Below, one piece after another: positions 8,526 through 17,319 of a DNA stretch of 64,000 bases. The stretch is from [Clostridium] innocuum (GTDB taxonomy: Bacteria; Bacillota_I; Bacilli_A; Erysipelotrichales; Erysipelotrichaceae). The stretch lies in the NCBI GenBank assembly GCA_012317185.1, contig CP048838.1, forward strand, positions 124,001-188,000, written 5' to 3'. Within the stretch, counting starts at the first letter, position 1. Every line of letters begins with the position of its first letter. The position numbers and the translations under genes are program-made. The notes below the pieces were generated by a model. It was not told the DNA's origin. It worked only from the letters and a program-made list of their open reading frames with translations, and searched no databases.

Positions 8526-9215
8526 ATGGGAAGCAGAATACTCATTGTGGATGATAATCAGGAAATTCGTGAGGTAGTAACTGTTCTTCTGGAGAACGAG
8601 GGCTATGAGGTGGAGGAAGCCGGTGATGGAGAAGCAGCAATAGCTAAAGCAGAGGATATGGACTTAATCATTCTGGATGTTATGATGCCGAAAATGGATG
8701 GCTTTAAGGCATGCCGTCAGATTCGTGAGGTCACGAATGCGCCGATTCTGTTTTTGACTGCAAAGACCATGGACCAGGACAAAGCGCTTGGATTTTCCAG
8801 CGGCGGAGATGATTATTTGGCGAAGCCGTTTTCCTATAATGAACTCATTGCCCGTGTGAAAGCACTTCTGCGCAGATATTGCATTTACAAGGGGAAGGAG
8901 GAGCCGCAGGAGGGCGATCAGATTATCATGCATGATCTGGTCATCAGCCGAAACAGCAATCAGGTGAAAAAGAAGGAGGAAGCTGTAAATCTGACAGAAA
9001 TGGAGTATCAGATTTTGTTACTGTTGGCGGACCATCCGAAAAAAATTTTCTCCAATCAGGAGCTGTATGAAGCTATCTGGAAGGGGCCGTATATGTATTC
9101 CGCAAATAATACCATCATGGTGCATATCCGAAATCTGCGCAAGAAGCTGGGAGTGGATCCGCAGAATCCGGTGTATATAAAAACCGTCTGGGGAAAGGGG
9201 TACCGTTTTGATTAA
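8526..9215 (+). CDS. OmpR-family response regulator
   Basis: 229 residues from ATG 8526, chosen because GAGGTG lies 7 bp upstream; an in-frame ATG at 8496 lacks an SD. The receiver domain has the DD pair (residues 9-10), phospho-acceptor Asp51 in LIILDVMMPKMDG, Thr78 and Lys100 in LAKPF. A winged-helix Trans_reg_C domain occupies residues ~135-227 (NLTEMEYQILLLLADHPKKI, VWGKGYRFD). It is followed at once by a histidine kinase gene whose start overlaps it. The regulated genes cannot be told from context. Confidence 0.93.
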   Translation: MGSRILIVDDNQEIREVVTVLLENEGYEVEEAGDGEAAIAKAEDMDLIILDVMMPKMDGFKACRQIREVTNAPILFLTAKTMDQDKALGFSSGGDDYLAKPFSYNELIARVKALLRRYCIYKGKEEPQEGDQIIMHDLVISRNSNQVKKKEEAVNLTEMEYQILLLLADHPKKIFSNQELYEAIWKGPYMYSANNTIMVHIRNLRKKLGVDPQNPVYIKTVWGKGYRFD

Positions 9216-10551
9216 GAAAATAAGCCCTGTCGGAACAAGAAAAAAGCATATCTCCAAGCTAAGCCTGAAATTTATCGGTATCGTTATACTGGCGGCAGTT
9301 GTTTCCGTATCACTGTTCGGGTTTTTATTTTTTAACCGGTATCGTATGTTTCATCTGGCTGTCGGTGAAGAGGCAGTAAAGAAGGAAACGAGTGAACAGA
9401 TTCAGACCCTGCAGGATACGATAACGAAAAAGGATATTTCGAAAAAGAATAAAAAAGCCATCAAACGGGAAATGAGAAAATACAAGGATCTCACGCTGTA
9501 TCTGTATGATGATGAGGATACGCTGAGTGAAACATCATTCAGTACGATGGAGGATCAGGCATATGTGGGTACCATGTCCTTCTGGCTGAATCTGTATGAG
9601 CCGGACGATCAGGAATATACGCTGAAATTTCATGATGGTGAAGCCTATCTTGTTGTCTATTCCTTTATCGGTCTTTCCTTCATGATTCGGTTTCTCATTG
9701 TGGCGGCAGTTGCTTCAATCCTGCTGTTCATTGTAGTGATTATGCAGTTTGTACACCGCAAAATGAAATATGTCCTCAGTATCGAAGAGGAAATGCAGCT
9801 GATTGAAGCCGGTGATTTTCACCATACGATCATTTACAAGGGAAATGATGAATTGACGGATCTTGCCCGGCAGCTGAATCATCTGCGCAATGCATTGTAT
9901 GATAATATGCTGAAGGAAGAAGAAGCACGCAATGCCAATCAGGAGCTTGTTACAGCCATGTCACATGATCTTCGTACACCCCTCACCTCTCTGCTTGGAT
10001 ATCTGGATATTCTTCAAATGAAAATCTATAAGAGTGATGCAGCGAGGGATGACTATATTCGAAAAAGCCGGCAGAAGGCCGAACAGATCAAGGATATGTC
10101 AGATAAGCTGTTTAATCATTTCCTTGTGTATTCCCGTGATGAGGAGCTGCAGCTGCATCCCATAGAGGAGCAGGCGGTACTGAATATGCTGGAGTTCTAT
10201 TGCGAGGAGCTGCGTGAACAGAAATTTGAGATATTGACAAAATTTGAAAGGGGCAGCTGGAAAATCATGGGGGAGGAAGCCATGCTGATGCGTGTGTTTG
10301 ATAATGTATTTTCCAATATCCGAAAATATGGGGATAAACACATTGTGACTGTTTCTTTACAGGTGGAGAAGGGGAATGTGCTGATTCGGTTAAAAAATCG
10401 TAAGAAAAAGGACGCATCCCGGGAGGAAAGCACCCAGATTGGTCTGAAAAGCGTTAATAAGATCATGAAAGGGATGAATGGCAGCTTTCTATATGAAAAT
10501 GATGATACGGAATTTGTTGTAGAGCTGTTCTTTCCTTGCCGTCAGGAATAG
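9208..10551 (+). CDS. Membrane sensor histidine kinase
   Basis: 447 residues, starting at a TTG codon (9208) that overlaps the response-regulator stop, so translation is probably coupled. It has two transmembrane helices (about 21-42 and 156-181) around a ~110-residue extracytoplasmic domain, then a HAMP-like region, HisKA with His253 (AMSHDLRTPLT) and an HATPase domain with N-box DNVFSNIRKYG (364-374). The usual G1 box DxGxG is not present: after LIRLKN comes RKKKDASREESTQIGL. IGL near 410-412 may be the remaining G2 motif. Partner of the adjacent regulator; signal unknown. Confidence 0.9.
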   Translation: MIKKISPVGTRKKHISKLSLKFIGIVILAAVVSVSLFGFLFFNRYRMFHLAVGEEAVKKETSEQIQTLQDTITKKDISKKNKKAIKREMRKYKDLTLYLYDDEDTLSETSFSTMEDQAYVGTMSFWLNLYEPDDQEYTLKFHDGEAYLVVYSFIGLSFMIRFLIVAAVASILLFIVVIMQFVHRKMKYVLSIEEEMQLIEAGDFHHTIIYKGNDELTDLARQLNHLRNALYDNMLKEEEARNANQELVTAMSHDLRTPLTSLLGYLDILQMKIYKSDAARDDYIRKSRQKAEQIKDMSDKLFNHFLVYSRDEELQLHPIEEQAVLNMLEFYCEELREQKFEILTKFERGSWKIMGEEAMLMRVFDNVFSNIRKYGDKHIVTVSLQVEKGNVLIRLKNRKKKDASREESTQIGLKSVNKIMKGMNGSFLYENDDTEFVVELFFPCRQE

Positions 10552-10727
10552 CACTGCTATATTCGTGTTAGACATGTAAAAAGAATAGTTCTGCATTTCT
10601 GCAGCATATATGTAACAAGGCATCTGTTGTCTGTCCTGCACAAACACAGCTGCTTTTTTATGATTAGTTCTGCATTAAACGGTAAATTGACCTTCTAACG
10701 GAAAAAGGATGAAATGCGGAAGGGAGT

Positions 10728-10755
10728 AAAAAAACAGCCTGGATAACCAAGCTGT
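10728..10755 (-). terminator. Terminator of the HAD phosphatase gene
   Basis: On the minus strand CAGCTTGG-ttat-CCAGGCTG (one G-T pair) is followed by seven Ts, 14 bp after the stop codon. A good intrinsic terminator. Confidence 0.75.
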
Positions 10756-10769
10756 CATAATGCAGGGGA

Positions 10770-11546
10770 TTATAAATCCAGCAGCCTCATCTGCCGCAAT
10801 GCATGATATATGCCATCCTCGGATACATCCCTTGTGATGATGTCGGCAGCGCGCTTCGCTTCCTCATGGGCATTTCCCATTGCGACTCCGATTCGTGCAT
10901 GCTGCAGCATTTCCACATCGTTCAAACTATCTCCAAAGGCTAGATAGTCCTGCATCTGAAAATGATCAAGAATAAAGCGGATACCGATCGCCTTGCTAAA
11001 GCCCTTCAGCACAACATCTGCATAGGTCGACTGCCCGATCATAACATCAACGCTGGGTATCGCCATATATTCCTCATAGGCATATCCCATAGGACCATAG
11101 GCAATCATCATAATGACATCACTGCCGTCATATGCTTCCACATCCGGTATGGATTCCTTAAAGAATTCTGCAGAGGTAATCACGTATGCATTCGGCTTGC
11201 GGGTAAGAATCTGCTTCTTTCCCATAATCAGCAGCGGAGCCTCCTGCGTTTCCGCAGCCTGAATGCAGGCCTCGACGCTTTCTCTTGGAATCGGTGTCAT
11301 ATGCAGAAGGCTTTTGTCGTGATTGTAAATAGCCTGTCCGTTATTGCAGAGAAAGATGTCCCAGTCAATCAGCTCATCAAAGTGACCGTCTGTTACAGAT
11401 TGCAGAGATCGTCCGGTAGAAATGCATAGAATATGGCCGGCCTTCTTCAGCTTCTGCAATGCGGCTCTGGTGGATGCAGGAACAATATGCGTGGTACTAT
11501 CCACCAAAGTACCGTCTATATCGAAAAACAGAATCTGTCTGTTCAT
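10770..11546 (-). CDS. Cof-type HAD-superfamily phosphatase
   Basis: 258 residues from the ATG at 11546, preceded by GGGAGG (an upstream in-frame ATG at 11591 has no SD). HAD motif I is FFDIDGTLVDS, motif II ISTGRS, and motif III/IV AFGDSLNDVEML with a downstream GVAMGNAHEEAKRAAD, as in the Cof/YidA class IIB phosphatases. These enzymes dephosphorylate sugar phosphates or cofactors in the cytoplasm; the substrate cannot be read from the sequence. The gene stands alone, divergent from glmU. Confidence 0.88.
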   Translation of the reverse strand: MNRQILFFDIDGTLVDSTTHIVPASTRAALQKLKKAGHILCISTGRSLQSVTDGHFDELIDWDIFLCNNGQAIYNHDKSLLHMTPIPRESVEACIQAAETQEAPLLIMGKKQILTRKPNAYVITSAEFFKESIPDVEAYDGSDVIMMIAYGPMGYAYEEYMAIPSVDVMIGQSTYADVVLKGFSKAIGIRFILDHFQMQDYLAFGDSLNDVEMLQHARIGVAMGNAHEEAKRAADIITRDVSEDGIYHALRQMRLLDL

Positions 11547-11823
11547 AAGGTAACCTCCCATCAACACGGTTATGATAGCACAACTATTCACATATTGTAA
11601 TCATTTCCGGCATATTTCATTATTCCAGTGTCCGAAATCCAATTTGCATGATGGTAAAGTATACGGGAGCATGCTGTTTCCTCCATTCTTTGCTGTGATT
11701 GTATGCTTTTTCCTTAATTCACGGTGAAACCTTACAATTCGTCCATAAAACGTATAGGAAATAGGCACTTAGCCTTTTTTTTACTGTCACTTTTTGATAA
11801 AATAGTAACGGAGGTATGTTTTT

Positions 11824-13179
11824 ATGAAATCTGCTATTGTTTTAGCTGCCGGAAAAGGCACAAGAATGAAGTCAGCTTTGAACAAAGTGATGCATCCCGT
11901 CTTAAACAAACCGATGATCGGACACATTGTTGATACCCTGAAAGCAAGCGGAGTGGAACGCATTGTTGTTGTGGTTGGACATGGTGCTGAAAGTGTAAAG
12001 GAATATCTGCAGGATTCTGTAGAGTATGCTATTCAACAGCCTCAGTTAGGAACCGGACACGCTGTCATGCAGGCAAGTGTTCTGGAAGGTCTGGATGGAG
12101 ATACCATTGTTGTTAACGGTGATGGACCCTGCATTCAGAAGGAAACGATTCAAAAAGTATTTGAAAGCAACCGTGATGCCGCTTGTACCGTACTGACGAG
12201 TGTGCTGCCGGATGGAGAACGCTACGGCAGAATTATTCGAAATGCACAGGGCATGGTCGAGAAGATTGTTGAAGCAAAGGATTGCAGTGAAGAAGAATTG
12301 GAAGTAAAAGAGATCAACACCGGAATTTTCTGTTTCAATAACAAGGCACTGTTTGAAGGTCTGAAGGAAATCACCAACAGCAATGCACAGCAGGAATACT
12401 ACCTGACAGATCTTGTGGAAATTTTTAATAAAAAAGATCTGTGTGTCAATGCTATGATTGTGGATGATCCAAAGGAAGCCATGGGTGTCAATGACCGTGT
12501 GGATTTAGCGAAAGCAAATGCATGGATGAAGCGTCATGTAAATGAAGCACACATGCGTGCAGGGGTAACGATTATCGATCCGGATAACACATACATTGAT
12601 GTGGATGCTGTGATTGGTGAGGATACGGTCATTTATCCCAACGTACACATTCAGGGGAAAACTGTCATTGGTAAGAATACTGTGATTTTACCGAACTCGT
12701 TCCTGCGCAATGCTGTAATCGGTGATGATGTAACGATTGACAGCAGCAAGATCGTTGAAAGCAGTGTTGGAAACCATTCCACGGTGGGGCCGATGTCTCA
12801 TTTAAGAAACAATACAGAAATCTGCGAAGACTGCCGTATTGGGAACTTTGTGGAATTTAAAAACTCTCACTTTGGTGATAGCTCCAAATGCGCCCACCTG
12901 ACATATATCGGAGATTCCGACTTTGGTAAGAAAATCAATGTCGGCTGCGGTGTGGTTACAGTCAATTATGACGGCAAGCACAAATTCCGCACAACGGTAC
13001 ATGACGGTGCGTTTATCGGAAGCAATTGTAACCTGATTGCGCCTGTGACCATCGGTGAGAATGCTCTGCTTGCGGCAGGCTCTACGATCACGGATTCTGT
13101 AGATGACGGTGATATGGGGATTGCCAGAGCACGACAGTCCATTAAAAAGGGATTCGGAACAACTTACAAGAACAAATAG
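11824..13179 (+). CDS. glmU: Bifunctional GlmU (GlcN-1-P acetyltransferase / GlcNAc-1-P uridyltransferase)
   Basis: 451 residues. The N-terminal uridyltransferase domain has VLAAGKGTRMKS and QPQLGTGHAVMQ; the metal-binding loop reads NGDGPCIQ where many homologues have GDxPL, with the aspartate kept. From about residue 240 a left-handed beta-helix follows, with hexapeptide repeats and the acetyltransferase motif (FVEFKNSHFG, HLTYIGDSDFG, NVGCGVVTVNYDGK). It makes UDP-GlcNAc for peptidoglycan. GGAGG lies 9 bp upstream. It is in tandem with prs, as in Bacillus. Confidence 0.96.
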   Translation: MKSAIVLAAGKGTRMKSALNKVMHPVLNKPMIGHIVDTLKASGVERIVVVVGHGAESVKEYLQDSVEYAIQQPQLGTGHAVMQASVLEGLDGDTIVVNGDGPCIQKETIQKVFESNRDAACTVLTSVLPDGERYGRIIRNAQGMVEKIVEAKDCSEEELEVKEINTGIFCFNNKALFEGLKEITNSNAQQEYYLTDLVEIFNKKDLCVNAMIVDDPKEAMGVNDRVDLAKANAWMKRHVNEAHMRAGVTIIDPDNTYIDVDAVIGEDTVIYPNVHIQGKTVIGKNTVILPNSFLRNAVIGDDVTIDSSKIVESSVGNHSTVGPMSHLRNNTEICEDCRIGNFVEFKNSHFGDSSKCAHLTYIGDSDFGKKINVGCGVVTVNYDGKHKFRTTVHDGAFIGSNCNLIAPVTIGENALLAAGSTITDSVDDGDMGIARARQSIKKGFGTTYKNK

Positions 13180-13202
13180 GAAAGGAACAGGATTGTAGAA
13201 CA

Positions 13203-14156
13203 ATGGAAAACAAAACAGTAGTTTTTGCGTTAACTTCAAGCGTTGAGCTAGCAAATGAAATCGTGGGAGAATTAGGGATACCTTTGGGTCAGTGTGATGT
13301 AAAGCACTTCTCCGACGGGGAAATCATGGTAGAATTAGGGGAGTCCGTGCGCGGGAAAAACGTCTACATCGTTCAATCCACATGTGCACCTGTCTCCAGC
13401 AATATCATGGAGGTACTGATTGCCATTGATGCCTGCAAACGTGCCAGTGCCGGTCATATTTCTGTCGTTATGCCATATTTCGGATATGCACGTCAGGACC
13501 GCAAGGCAAAACCGAGACAGCCGATCACATCCAAACTGGTTGCGGATCTGCTGGAACGGGCAGGGGCAAACCGTGTCATTACCATGGAACTGCATGCAAC
13601 GCAGATTCAGGGATTCTTCGATATTCCTGCAGATGACATCTCCGCCATCTGTATTATCGGTCAGTATTTCAAGAGCCTGAATCTGAAAGATGTTGTGGTC
13701 GTATCACCGGACCATGGCGGAACTACTCGTGCGAGAAGACTTGCGGAAATTCTTCACGCTCCATTAGCAATCATTGATAAACGTCGTCCGAAACCAAACG
13801 TGGCAGAGGCTATGAACATCATTGGGGATGTAAATGGCAAAATCGCTATCGTGGTAGACGATATTGTGGATACTGCAGGGACGCTGACTGCAGGTATCCA
13901 GATGCTGTATGACAAAGGCGCTACTGCTGTATATGCATCCTGTGTGCACGGCGTTCTTTCCGGGCCGGCCATCGATCGCTTGAAGGCTGCGAATCTGGAA
14001 GAATTCGTATGTACCAATACGATTCCTCAGGATGACAAGGCTGCATTGTACCCACAGATGAAGGTATTGTCTGTAGGACCTGTTTTAGGACAGGTTATCA
14101 AGGCTGTGGAAGAAAGCAGACCAGTCAGCGAAATCGTTGCGAAATACGCAGAGTAA
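13203..14156 (+). CDS. prs: Ribose-phosphate pyrophosphokinase (PRPP synthase)
   Basis: 317 residues. It makes PRPP from ribose 5-phosphate and ATP for nucleotide, His, Trp and NAD synthesis. Class I motifs are present: HFSDGEIMVELGESVRGK, the flexible loop GYARQDRKAKPRQPITSK (18 residues), VVSPDHGGTTRAR and the PRPP loop VVDDIVDTAGTL. It lies 23 bp after glmU, so the two are probably one transcript. Confidence 0.97.
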   Translation: MENKTVVFALTSSVELANEIVGELGIPLGQCDVKHFSDGEIMVELGESVRGKNVYIVQSTCAPVSSNIMEVLIAIDACKRASAGHISVVMPYFGYARQDRKAKPRQPITSKLVADLLERAGANRVITMELHATQIQGFFDIPADDISAICIIGQYFKSLNLKDVVVVSPDHGGTTRARRLAEILHAPLAIIDKRRPKPNVAEAMNIIGDVNGKIAIVVDDIVDTAGTLTAGIQMLYDKGATAVYASCVHGVLSGPAIDRLKAANLEEFVCTNTIPQDDKAALYPQMKVLSVGPVLGQVIKAVEESRPVSEIVAKYAE

Positions 14157-14178
14157 GCCTACATAGAAAGGAAACTGT

Positions 14179-14535
14179 ATGCTGGAACATTTCATAGAAT
14201 TCATGCTGCCGGAGATTGTATCCATTTTGGAAATCATCGGTATCGTTGTGATAACCATCGGATCACTGAAGGCGTTTTATCACTATATCAAAGCGCTGTT
14301 TACCCATAAACATTATCCGATCCGTATCGAACTGGCAAATGCTCTGGCATTAGGTTTGGAATTTAAAATGGGTGCCGAAATACTGAAGACGGTACTCGTC
14401 AGAAGCTTTTCGGAAATCTATATTCTGGGAGCCATCATTCTGCTGCGTGCACTTCTGTCCTTGATGATACATTTTGAAATCAAGACTGAGAAGGAACACG
14501 GATCCGCAAGTGAGGCATCACCGAATAATTATTAA
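14179..14535 (+). CDS. DUF1622 family membrane protein
   Basis: 118 residues, with three hydrophobic segments (about 12-32, 55-70, 76-96) and the family signature IRIELANALALGLEFKMGAEIL. DUF1622 proteins are small inner-membrane proteins of unknown function. SD GAAAGGAAAC lies 23 bp behind prs, so it probably ends the glmU-prs transcript, which is closed by a strong terminator. Confidence 0.85.
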   Translation: MLEHFIEFMLPEIVSILEIIGIVVITIGSLKAFYHYIKALFTHKHYPIRIELANALALGLEFKMGAEILKTVLVRSFSEIYILGAIILLRALLSLMIHFEIKTEKEHGSASEASPNNY

Positions 14536-14538
14536 ATG

Positions 14539-14580
14539 AGCAGTACAATATCTATAGCCGGATATTGTACTGCTTTTTTA
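14539..14580 (+). terminator. Strong intrinsic terminator after glmU-prs-DUF1622
   Basis: A perfect 14-bp stem, AGCAGTACAATATC with GATATTGTACTGCT, around an 8-nt loop and followed by TTTTTTA. Confidence 0.92.
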
Positions 14581-14607
14581 TACCGCTTACATTTTTTAAA
14601 TTCATGC

Positions 14608-14666
14608 TTTACAACTTTTCGTTCATCTGCTATTATGAATATGAGGACAAGACGTTATAACGTCTT
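14608..14666 (+). promoter_or_regulatory. Promoter plus 18-bp palindromic operator of the PTS/ARH operon
   Basis: TTTACA (14608-14613), 17 bp, TATTAT (14631-14636). The perfect palindrome AAGACGTTATAACGTCTT lies at 14649-14666, at or just past the expected start of transcription, a position suited to repression. The obvious candidate binder is the GntR/UTRA regulator encoded at 17320-18036, but I see no second copy upstream of that gene. Confidence 0.75.
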
Positions 14667-14707
14667 ACTGAGTAATGGTGATTCAGTTGAATGGAAGGAG
14701 TGAATTT

Positions 14708-16102
14708 ATGGAATCATCTGAAGTATTGGCAGCAAAACTGCTGGAGTTTATGGGGGGAAAAGAGAATATTATCTCTGTTACGCATTGTGCAACAAGATTA
14801 CGTCCACAATTAAAGGATAGAAGTCTGGTTGACGCTGATGCTATAGAAAAACTTGATGGTGTCACAGGCTTGGTTAATAAGGATTCCGGGTTGCAGATTA
14901 TTATCGGTATGAATGTAGGGGATATTTATAAAGCTTTTATGAAGGTATGGGATTCAGAACGCTTAGAGCGGGAGGGTTTGATAGAAAAGGAAGAAGCAGG
15001 TCCGAAAAGGCATGAATGGTTTAATGAATTTATCGCTTTAGTGGTCAGTATATTTTCGCCATTGCTTCCTTTGCTAGCCGGATCAGGTTTATTAAGAGGG
15101 TTTACCATATTGGCGAACGAGCTAGGATGGCTGTCAACAAGCAGTACAACAAATTTAATACTGACATTAACGGCAACCTCTGTTTTCTACTTTCTTCCGC
15201 TATTGACGGCGATGACTGCAGCAAAGCGGTTTCAAACGAGCCCGTATATCGCTGTGGCTGTCATGGGTGCACTTATTATGCCTGATTTTCTGGCATTGGT
15301 ACAGGGAGATGGAGGCAATGGTGTTGAATTTCTTGGTATCTCGATTCCAGTATTTAATTATACCAGTCAGATTATTCCTGCAATTATCATGACTTGGCTA
15401 CAGTCACAAATGGAACATTTTATGATTAAGAAAATTCCTAATAGTCTGCATATGATTATCATTCCAACCGTACTGCTGTTGGTTCTGGTACCGATAACTG
15501 CTGGCGTGATAGGACCTATTGGAAATTATATCAGTATCGGAGTTGCACAGGCAGTTACCTGGCTGGCGAACATCAATCAGGTTATCACAGGAGCTGTTAT
15601 TGGCGGAATTTGGAATATCCTTATCATGTTTGGAGTGCATTGGGCACCGAATACCATGGTTATTATCCCTGATATCGCAAAGAACGGATGCTCTCCATTC
15701 ATCGCATATGGTGCGAATGCTAACTTTGGTATGGCTGGTGCTGCATTTGCCATATTTCTTCGTTCAAAAAATAAAAAGCTGAAAAATTTTTCACTGACAG
15801 CGATTACATCCGTTATGCTATCCGGTATTGTTGAGCCGGCTATTTACGGGCTTGGAGTAAAATTCAAAACACCGCTAATCGCAGGCTGCATGGGGGCGGC
15901 ACTTGGTGGTGCGTTCATGGGACTGTTTCATGTTGTGGGTAATGCATTCGTATTTGGAGGGCTTACCACGATACCGGCATTTGCAGGAACAACTCTATGG
16001 GCATATATAGTCGGTTTGGCCATATCCTTTATTGGTGGTATGGTACTGACGTTCATATTTGGCGTTAAAGATCCAGAGGCACAGATGACTTCGAAAAAGT
16101 AA
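14708..16102 (+). CDS. PTS EIIBC permease, glucose/beta-glucoside superfamily
   Basis: 464 residues from ATG 14708 (AAGGAG 7 bp upstream). The N-terminal EIIB domain carries the phosphorylation site Cys27 in SVTHCATRLRPQLKD. A linker leads to a ten-helix EIIC domain (about 105-455), with the family features YTSQIIPAIIMTW, SGIVEPAIYGLGVKFKTPLIAG and a C-terminal FGVKDPE. There is no EIIA domain, so it must borrow a EIIA-Glc-like protein or domain, possibly that of TreP (20058-21941). It is followed by an ADP-ribosylglycohydrolase-family gene instead of the usual phospho-glycosidase, so the substrate is unassigned. Confidence 0.9.
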   Translation: MESSEVLAAKLLEFMGGKENIISVTHCATRLRPQLKDRSLVDADAIEKLDGVTGLVNKDSGLQIIIGMNVGDIYKAFMKVWDSERLEREGLIEKEEAGPKRHEWFNEFIALVVSIFSPLLPLLAGSGLLRGFTILANELGWLSTSSTTNLILTLTATSVFYFLPLLTAMTAAKRFQTSPYIAVAVMGALIMPDFLALVQGDGGNGVEFLGISIPVFNYTSQIIPAIIMTWLQSQMEHFMIKKIPNSLHMIIIPTVLLLVLVPITAGVIGPIGNYISIGVAQAVTWLANINQVITGAVIGGIWNILIMFGVHWAPNTMVIIPDIAKNGCSPFIAYGANANFGMAGAAFAIFLRSKNKKLKNFSLTAITSVMLSGIVEPAIYGLGVKFKTPLIAGCMGAALGGAFMGLFHVVGNAFVFGGLTTIPAFAGTTLWAYIVGLAISFIGGMVLTFIFGVKDPEAQMTSKK

Positions 16103-16120
16103 AGAAAAGAGGAAAAATCA

Positions 16121-17155
16121 ATGGAATTGAATAAGAAAATAGAAGGTATTTTAGGATTGTCGGCGATTGGTGATGCAATGGGAGCTACCACCGAGAATTT
16201 AACCTTCGGGCAGATTCGTGAGATGTTCACTGCTCCTGTGACAACATTTCAAAAGCCGGGAAAAACTGCCTTTGCTTTAGGAAATGAGGCAGGTGAGATT
16301 ACAGATGATTTCTCACAAATTTATATGTTATCAAAAGCAATTTTGAGCAATAAAGGGAGAATAACAAGGGATATCGTGATAAAAGCAATACTGGAATGGT
16401 CAGATATTCCTAAATATTTCAATCGCTTTGCAGGGCCTACAACCAGAAGTGCAATTGAAATGTATAAAAACCCCGGTATGGAAATGAAGCCGCTTCCTGG
16501 TGCTGTAGCTGTAGACTATGCATCTAAGGCAACAAATGGAGCAGCAATGAAAATTGCGCCGGCAGGAATTCTACATCCGGGAAATCTGGAAGCTGCTATT
16601 GATGATGCTATTGTCATAGCACAGGTAACGCACGATAATTCTCTTGCCATTTCCGGGGCTTGTGCTATTGCTGCAGCAACGAGCGCATCACTTGCAGAAA
16701 AGGCTACTATTGAAGAGGCGATAAGTGCAGGTGTTTATGGTGCAATACGTGGAGAAACAAAAGCAAAAAGTGTTTCCAGAGTAGTCGCGGGAGCAAGCGT
16801 TGTAGAACGCATAAAGTTAGCACTGCAGATAGCTGAGGGAGCCGGTAGTAAAGAAGAGAAGCTGCTGAAATTATCACAGATAATCGGTAGTGGTCTCCAT
16901 ATTTCAGAAGCAGTACCTTGCGCTTTTGGAATTGCAGCCTTAAATAAAGACAGTGCCTTGCAGGCTGTCATTGATGCTGTAAACATCGGGTATGATACAG
17001 ATACGATTGCTACGATTGTCGGGACGATGGTAGGTGCTTTTGTAGACTTTGAGGATAAGAACTTCCTAGATTTATATGACAAGGTGCAAAAAGCAAATGA
17101 AATAAATCTTATTATATTGGCTGATGAACTTGCTACAGCTGCAAAAGTAGGATAA
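16121..17155 (+). CDS. ADP-ribosylglycohydrolase-family protein
   Basis: 344 residues. The ARH fold is recognised by GLSAIGDAMGATTEN at the N-terminus, the metal-site motif GEITDDFSQIYML (TDDT-like, the last T replaced by F) and the C-terminal YDTDTIATIVGTMVGAF. Family members cleave N-glycosidic bonds of ADP-ribose on proteins, nucleic acids or small molecules with Mg2+; several occur in sugar or nucleoside operons. Here the gene is 18 bp after a PTS permease, with SD AGAGG, and a terminator follows. Its substrate may therefore be an imported phosphorylated glycoside and not ADP-ribosylated protein (inference). Confidence 0.85.
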   Translation: MELNKKIEGILGLSAIGDAMGATTENLTFGQIREMFTAPVTTFQKPGKTAFALGNEAGEITDDFSQIYMLSKAILSNKGRITRDIVIKAILEWSDIPKYFNRFAGPTTRSAIEMYKNPGMEMKPLPGAVAVDYASKATNGAAMKIAPAGILHPGNLEAAIDDAIVIAQVTHDNSLAISGACAIAAATSASLAEKATIEEAISAGVYGAIRGETKAKSVSRVVAGASVVERIKLALQIAEGAGSKEEKLLKLSQIIGSGLHISEAVPCAFGIAALNKDSALQAVIDAVNIGYDTDTIATIVGTMVGAFVDFEDKNFLDLYDKVQKANEINLIILADELATAAKVG

Positions 17156-17168
17156 TATTTATAATACG

Positions 17169-17199
17169 CAGGAATGGTATGTATGCCATTCCTTTTTCT
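17169..17199 (+). terminator. Terminator after the PTS/ARH operon
   Basis: GGAATGG and CCATTCC around TATGTATG, followed by TTTTT. Confidence 0.8.
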
Positions 17200-17245
17200 A
17201 TTCATAATCGTGCCGGTAGGATTACAATGAATTCCTTGAAAAGTA

Positions 17246-17274
17246 TTTACATTAAATAGGCATTCATTTATAAT
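17246..17274 (+). promoter_or_regulatory. Promoter of the GntR regulator gene
   Basis: TTTACA (17246-17251) and TATAAT (17269-17274) with 17-bp spacing. The regulator is therefore transcribed separately from the PTS/ARH genes. Confidence 0.7.
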
Positions 17275-17319
17275 GAAATTTAAAAGGAAGTATGTTACGG
17301 CTATATGAGGTGAAGAAAA

